Assembly (NCBI GenBank): GCA_034437515.1
Contig: DAOTTX010000294.1
Span: 1-34,349, forward strand
DNA length: 34,349 nucleotides
DNA from: DAOTTX01 sp034437515
Lineage (GTDB): Bacteria > Chloroflexota > Anaerolineae > Aggregatilineales > Phototrophicaceae
Reading direction: 5' to 3'
Below, in pieces: positions 31,262-34,349 of the stretch. The position numbers were made by a program, and so were the translations under genes. The notes below the pieces were generated by a model, which saw nothing but the letters and a program-made list of their open reading frames with translations, was not told where the DNA came from and searched no databases. Positions within the stretch are counted from its first letter, which is position 1, and every line of letters starts with the position of its first letter.

Positions 31262-33853
31262 TTACGCCTCAAGGACTTGATAGGCGTTGGCGGCGTAATC
31301 ACGGGCGGTGCCGCTGACCTTCTTCAGCTTGACGCCATAGGCTTCCGCAAGATTTTTCTCGCTTTCCAACAGTTCGACCAACTGCTCGATGTCTTTATCG
31401 CCGGTGTCATAGCGCAGCGCATCGTTGATGAGTAGTTCCGCGATGGGCACATGCGGGCGGCTCTGCATCAACAATCGTGATAGATCAACGATGGTGCCGA
31501 TGATGTTCTCACGATCCTCTTGCTCGTAGGCGAGGTGTAGCGCCTGCCGGTAGCGCATCACGGCTTCGCCCAGTTGTTCGGCCTGGTAAGCGGCGTAGGC
31601 CAAGCTGCTGAGTTGCAACGCTTCGTCTTCTTTGTCGTTGAGTTCGCGGGCGATATGCAGCGCGGACGTATGATAATTCAGCGCCTCTGACCAGCGATCC
31701 AGATCACCATAGGCGTTGCCCAGGCCACCTAACACACGGCCTTCGTATTCACGTTTGCCCTGCGTGCGGAACAACTCCAGGGCTTGCTCCCAGGTATGAA
31801 TAGCGGTGTCCGCGTCGCCGTTGTCGAGTTGGGCATAGCCGAGTTTATAGAGGATGATGGCCTCGTTTTGTGTGTCGTCGCTCTGCCGGGCGATGCTCAG
31901 GGCATCGGTATAATCACGGGCGGCGGCGTCACTCTCACCGAGTTGCTGCCGGGCATCACCGAGGGTGGTGAGCATATGCATCCGCGTCTCGCGTTCGCCA
32001 AGTGTTTCCGCCAGCTTTGCCCCGCGTGTGGCGTTCATCACCGCCGCCTGCGAGTTATGCGTTTTTGCCATCAACGCTGCCAGCATGTCGAGCGTTTCCA
32101 GTTCGCCGGTTTGATTGCCGTTTTGCTCATGCAGGTTGAGGATCTCGTTGTAGGTGGCGATGGCTTCGTTTTCCATACCCTGCTCAACTTGCGCGTTGCC
32201 GATGGCGTTCAGGGTGCGGAGTTGTCGCTTATCATCACCGGTTTGCTTGGCGGCGGCGAGTTCGTTCTTGAGCGCGTTGATGTCACCGAGTGGCAGCGGG
32301 GCTTCGGTCGTGGTCTGCGCGAACAGTGTCTCCGTATCGGATTCGATGCTGCTGAGGAAATCCGGTACGGCGATGGCCTCGTCGTCTTCGTCAATCTCGG
32401 CCTCGGTGTCCACTTCCTGGACGTCAGCTTCGATCACATCATCTTCGGGCGGGGGGGCCTGTGTGCGCTGCATCTTAGAGGCGTACTCGGAGTCTTCTAC
32501 CTCTTCGAGCGCGTCCTCGTCGATCTCATATTCGTTGCTCTCGTCGGCCTCAACGTCGAGCACATCGACGTCGGGCGGCGGCATCTCCTCCGGTGGATAC
32601 GCCGGGAACGCCTGCGCGGAGCCGGTCAACGCACGCATTTGCAGCAGTTCGTAGACGTAACCGCGCTCCTGAATAAAGTCCCCGGCCTGCGAGAGCAGCA
32701 CGACCAATTCGTTGACGCGGTCGTTCTGCCCATGATCTGCCGACCAACTCGCCGCCGCCATGAAGTTTTCCATCTCTTTGGCGAGCTTGTCGAAAATCTC
32801 TTTCGTGCCCGCCTGGTACTTCTGGGCGTATTGCATGCTCATGTCGCGGAACTTCTCACGCAGGCTGTCCAACTTGTTGGAACGCTTCAAGCCGGCCTGT
32901 GCAAATTGATGCGTCAGGCGGTGCATGGTGTAATACGGGTCACCGTAGCGATCCGTCGTGCGAACGAGATGCAACTGCGTCAGGATCTTCATCGCCTGTT
33001 TGACCGAATCCAGTGGCGCACCGCTGACATTTGCCAGCAACTCAGCGGAGGCTTGCCCGCTGAACGACGCACCCATCATCAAGACCAGACCTTGCAGCGC
33101 ATTGTTAAGTTTGCTGAAGGCAAATGTGAGGGCGAAAACCGGATTCACGCTCCCGGCAGATTGCGCCAGCGGTTTGAGTGTCGCCAGCAATTGCGCCGGT
33201 GTGAGTTTGTTGGCGACCATGCTACGTGCGGCGATCACGATGCCGATAGGCATGTTCCCCAGCACCTTCGTCACCCCGTAGATGTCCATATCGTGTTCGG
33301 ATGTGGTCAACCGGGCTTCTTGTTTGAACAGCGCCGCCGCCTGTTCGGCTTCTAACGGCTGGACGCCTAACGCTGCCCAGGGACCGTCGATCTTTGTATC
33401 GTTGGTGATGACCAGCGGCACCCCGCTGACGCACCGGCTGATAAAGCGATTGGCGACATCCGGTTGGATGAGGCCGTCCAGCACGACCAGCGGCTTGTGT
33501 GACCGCAGCGTGTTTTCCACTGCGGCGATCAGCGACACCGGGTTGTCGCTGGTGATAATCTCGTTGACCTGATAGGCACGCCCGACACGCACCAGCAGGT
33601 CTTCCAGCCGAGGATTATCGACGGGCAGCCACAACACCCCGCCGGATTGCTGGGTGTAAGCCCCCGCGAGTGTCGCCGCCATCGCCGTTTTGCCCGCACC
33701 GGCGGGGCCGTATAAGAGGACGGGAGTGTTCTCTTTCAACTGTCCGTAGATCTGAGCTAGTGCGGCATCTCTGCCGACCAGCTTGGTCGGGACGGGTACA
33801 GGCAAGGCCTGTACATTTTGAATTGCTGTTTCATGCGGTGAAAAGTCAGCCAT
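31262..33853 (-). CDS. NB-ARC/STAND-like ATPase with TPR repeats
   Basis: The 863-residue protein has the layout of signal-transducing ATPases. A nucleotide-binding domain has Walker A GPAGAGKT at 49-56 and Walker B PLVVLDG at 121-127, and VPLVITNDT at 145-153 recalls the sensor region. A winged-helix-like region follows at about 230-330, with a YTMHRLTHQFAQAGL segment. An acidic linker spans about 425-500, and at least seven TPR-like helical repeats fill about 515-800 (GNAQVEQGMENEAIATYNEI, LGNAYGDLDRWSEALNYHTS types). Such proteins oligomerise on ligand binding in regulation or defence. No effector nuclease or protease domain is visible. The ATG at 33853 has a weak GGTGGG upstream, and a promoter candidate lies 47 bp away. 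Confidence 0.88.
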   Translation of the reverse strand: MADFSPHETAIQNVQALPVPVPTKLVGRDAALAQIYGQLKENTPVLLYGPAGAGKTAMAATLAGAYTQQSGGVLWLPVDNPRLEDLLVRVGRAYQVNEIITSDNPVSLIAAVENTLRSHKPLVVLDGLIQPDVANRFISRCVSGVPLVITNDTKIDGPWAALGVQPLEAEQAAALFKQEARLTTSEHDMDIYGVTKVLGNMPIGIVIAARSMVANKLTPAQLLATLKPLAQSAGSVNPVFALTFAFSKLNNALQGLVLMMGASFSGQASAELLANVSGAPLDSVKQAMKILTQLHLVRTTDRYGDPYYTMHRLTHQFAQAGLKRSNKLDSLREKFRDMSMQYAQKYQAGTKEIFDKLAKEMENFMAAASWSADHGQNDRVNELVVLLSQAGDFIQERGYVYELLQMRALTGSAQAFPAYPPEEMPPPDVDVLDVEADESNEYEIDEDALEEVEDSEYASKMQRTQAPPPEDDVIEADVQEVDTEAEIDEDDEAIAVPDFLSSIESDTETLFAQTTTEAPLPLGDINALKNELAAAKQTGDDKRQLRTLNAIGNAQVEQGMENEAIATYNEILNLHEQNGNQTGELETLDMLAALMAKTHNSQAAVMNATRGAKLAETLGERETRMHMLTTLGDARQQLGESDAAARDYTDALSIARQSDDTQNEAIILYKLGYAQLDNGDADTAIHTWEQALELFRTQGKREYEGRVLGGLGNAYGDLDRWSEALNYHTSALHIARELNDKEDEALQLSSLAYAAYQAEQLGEAVMRYRQALHLAYEQEDRENIIGTIVDLSRLLMQSRPHVPIAELLINDALRYDTGDKDIEQLVELLESEKNLAEAYGVKLKKVSGTARDYAANAYQVLEA

Positions 33854-33899
33854 GGCATACCCACCGTTGTTTATAAATAAAGTTTTCTCACATATTTGG

Positions 33900-33928
33900 A
33901 GTATAACATTGCCCTATCATCACGGCAA
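33900..33928 (-). promoter_or_regulatory. Sigma-70-type promoter candidate for the ATPase operon
   Basis: On the minus strand TTGCCG (33928-33923) and TATACT (33905-33900) are separated by exactly 17 bp. The spacing to ATG 33853 is 47 bp, a usual leader length. It would drive the ATPase and NIF3-domain genes. Confidence 0.45.
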
Positions 33929-34068
33929 TTTTCCCATATCACCATGTAGGGTAATCGCCGCAAAATGCACTTGATTGTAAGGTCTGTTTCTGGCAAATGC
34001 TTGGACGCCCCCTAAATATATCTATTCACCTTGCCGTGATTCTATGCACGGCGGACGACAAAAATATC

Positions 34069-34106
34069 GTCACATAGCTGTCAATTTAGGCTTTTGGACC
34101 CCACCC
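34069..34106 (+). repeat. 38-bp dispersed repeat, copy 2
   Basis: This is the inverted partner of 26671-26708 (36 of 38 identical). It lies in the gap upstream of the ATPase operon. Similarity probably extends another dozen bases through CTCCCTGTCTACGGGG if a 25-bp deletion is allowed relative to copy 1. Confidence 0.75.
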
Positions 34107-34161
34107 TCCCTGTCTACGGGGGCAAGGGGGATTTTAGGGGGGATAGGGGTCATAATAAGCT

Positions 34162-34186
34162 ATACGTGGCTTAACTTGACACGTAT
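34162..34186. promoter_or_regulatory. Inverted repeat overlapping a TTGACA box
   Basis: ATACGTG (34162-34168) and CACGTAT (34180-34186) are perfect inverted repeats 11 bp apart. A consensus -35 hexamer TTGACA lies at 34176-34181 inside the right arm. No matching -10 box is evident 16-18 bp downstream, so the promoter is doubtful, but the arrangement suits an operator for the gene at 34319. Confidence 0.35.
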
Positions 34187-34258
34187 GGGACGTACTTCTC
34201 CACGTCTGCTAACAGAACACACGGCTACAGGGGTGAGAACATCGAAAATTAAGTCAAT

Positions 34259-34278
34259 GGGCTGGACGCATCCAGCCC
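34259..34278 (+). other. Leader hairpin before the last gene
   Basis: A perfect 8-bp stem (34259-34266 with 34271-34278) with loop CGCA lies 40 bp before ATG 34319. There is no T run, so it may be a leader structure rather than a terminator. Confidence 0.35.
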
Positions 34279-34318
34279 GGAAGATGACTCGTCATGTGGG
34301 CTTGATTCAGAGGTGGAT

Positions 34319-34349
34319 ATGGACAAACCAATTAGAATTGTCCGAATGT
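34319..34349 (+). CDS. Start of a gene cut by the window edge
   Basis: ATG 34319 is preceded by AGAGGTGG, and the ten visible codons read MDKPIRIVRM. Short openings of this kind (basic residues then a hydrophobic strand) are common in response regulators and other alpha/beta proteins, but ten residues cannot decide. The rest lies to the right of the window. Confidence 0.4.
   Translation, partial: MDKPIRIVRM

Larger units (their letters stand above)
33854..34318. other. Gap of 465 bp between divergent genes
   Basis: The gap contains the promoter candidate for the ATPase gene (33900-33928), copy 2 of the dispersed repeat (34069-34106) followed by a G-rich tract up to about 34150, an inverted repeat (34162-34186) and a hairpin (34259-34278) before the gene starting at 34319. 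No coding frame is convincing. Confidence 0.5.

Noticed and set aside
31784..33355. 523-codon plus-strand open frame antisense to the ATPase gene
   Set aside because: It lies wholly within the ATPase gene and its residues (many Val, Leu, Gly, His, Arg) mirror that gene's codon pattern; no motif or ribosome-binding site was found.

Overview
The window reads as a fairly GC-rich bacterial chromosome segment, most likely from Chloroflexota (Anaerolineae or a relative). This rests on style rather than a marker gene: secreted or anchored proteins with Thr/Pro-rich ATPTPT-type linkers, FHA, SH3, PA14, LysM and lamin-tail domain mixtures, a Ycf45/SpoIIIAA-type ATPase with an R3H tail, and NB-ARC/TPR proteins. 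No rRNA, tRNA, CRISPR array or intact insertion sequence was seen.

Layout. 1-1.4 kb: 3' part of a VWA-domain (YfbK-type) gene. 1.5-6.8 kb, minus strand: a polyprenol-phosphate mannosyltransferase, a small Arf/MglA-like GTPase, fructose-1,6-bisphosphatase, cysteinyl-tRNA synthetase and a membrane PIN-TRAM protein. 6.85-7.8 kb: a gene-poor gap with a possible gene remnant and a promoter. 7.8-10.4 kb, plus strand: an acetyltransferase-like protein and the AAA/R3H ATPase. 10.5-13.7 kb, minus strand: a secreted PA14/SH3 protein, then a terminase large subunit and its probable small subunit with no other phage genes around them. 13.9-15.8 kb, plus strand: a TetR regulator, a zinc-ribbon/FHA protein and an ECF-like sigma factor. 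16.1-20.2 kb, minus strand: an envelope cluster of an FHA/Ig/SH3 membrane protein, two related membrane-anchored proteins and a double-SAF lipoprotein. 20.5-26.6 kb: a GNAT acetyltransferase (minus), then plus-strand CorC/HlyC-type protein, cytidine deaminase, RecO and a 918-residue protein resembling GTPase-associated protein 1. 27-30.9 kb: two tandem paralogous LysM/lamin-tail proteins, a redoxin-fold protein lacking the peroxidatic cysteine (minus) and a secreted protein of unknown function. 30.9-33.9 kb, minus strand: an NB-ARC-like ATPase with TPRs followed 4 bp later by a stand-alone NIF3/YqfO-type domain protein. The last bases hold the start of another gene.

How it fits together. Housekeeping genes (fbp, cysS, cdd, recO) are interleaved with lineage-specific envelope and signalling genes. 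Most transcription units end in clear inverted repeats, and several promoters can be proposed. The items most worth following are the orphan terminase pair, the GAP1-like protein together with the GTPase lacking a normal G3 motif, the ATPase/NIF3-domain pair, the FHA/SAF envelope cluster, a redoxin-like gene whose promoter carries two perfect palindromes, and a 38-bp noncoding repeat present twice in opposite orientation.
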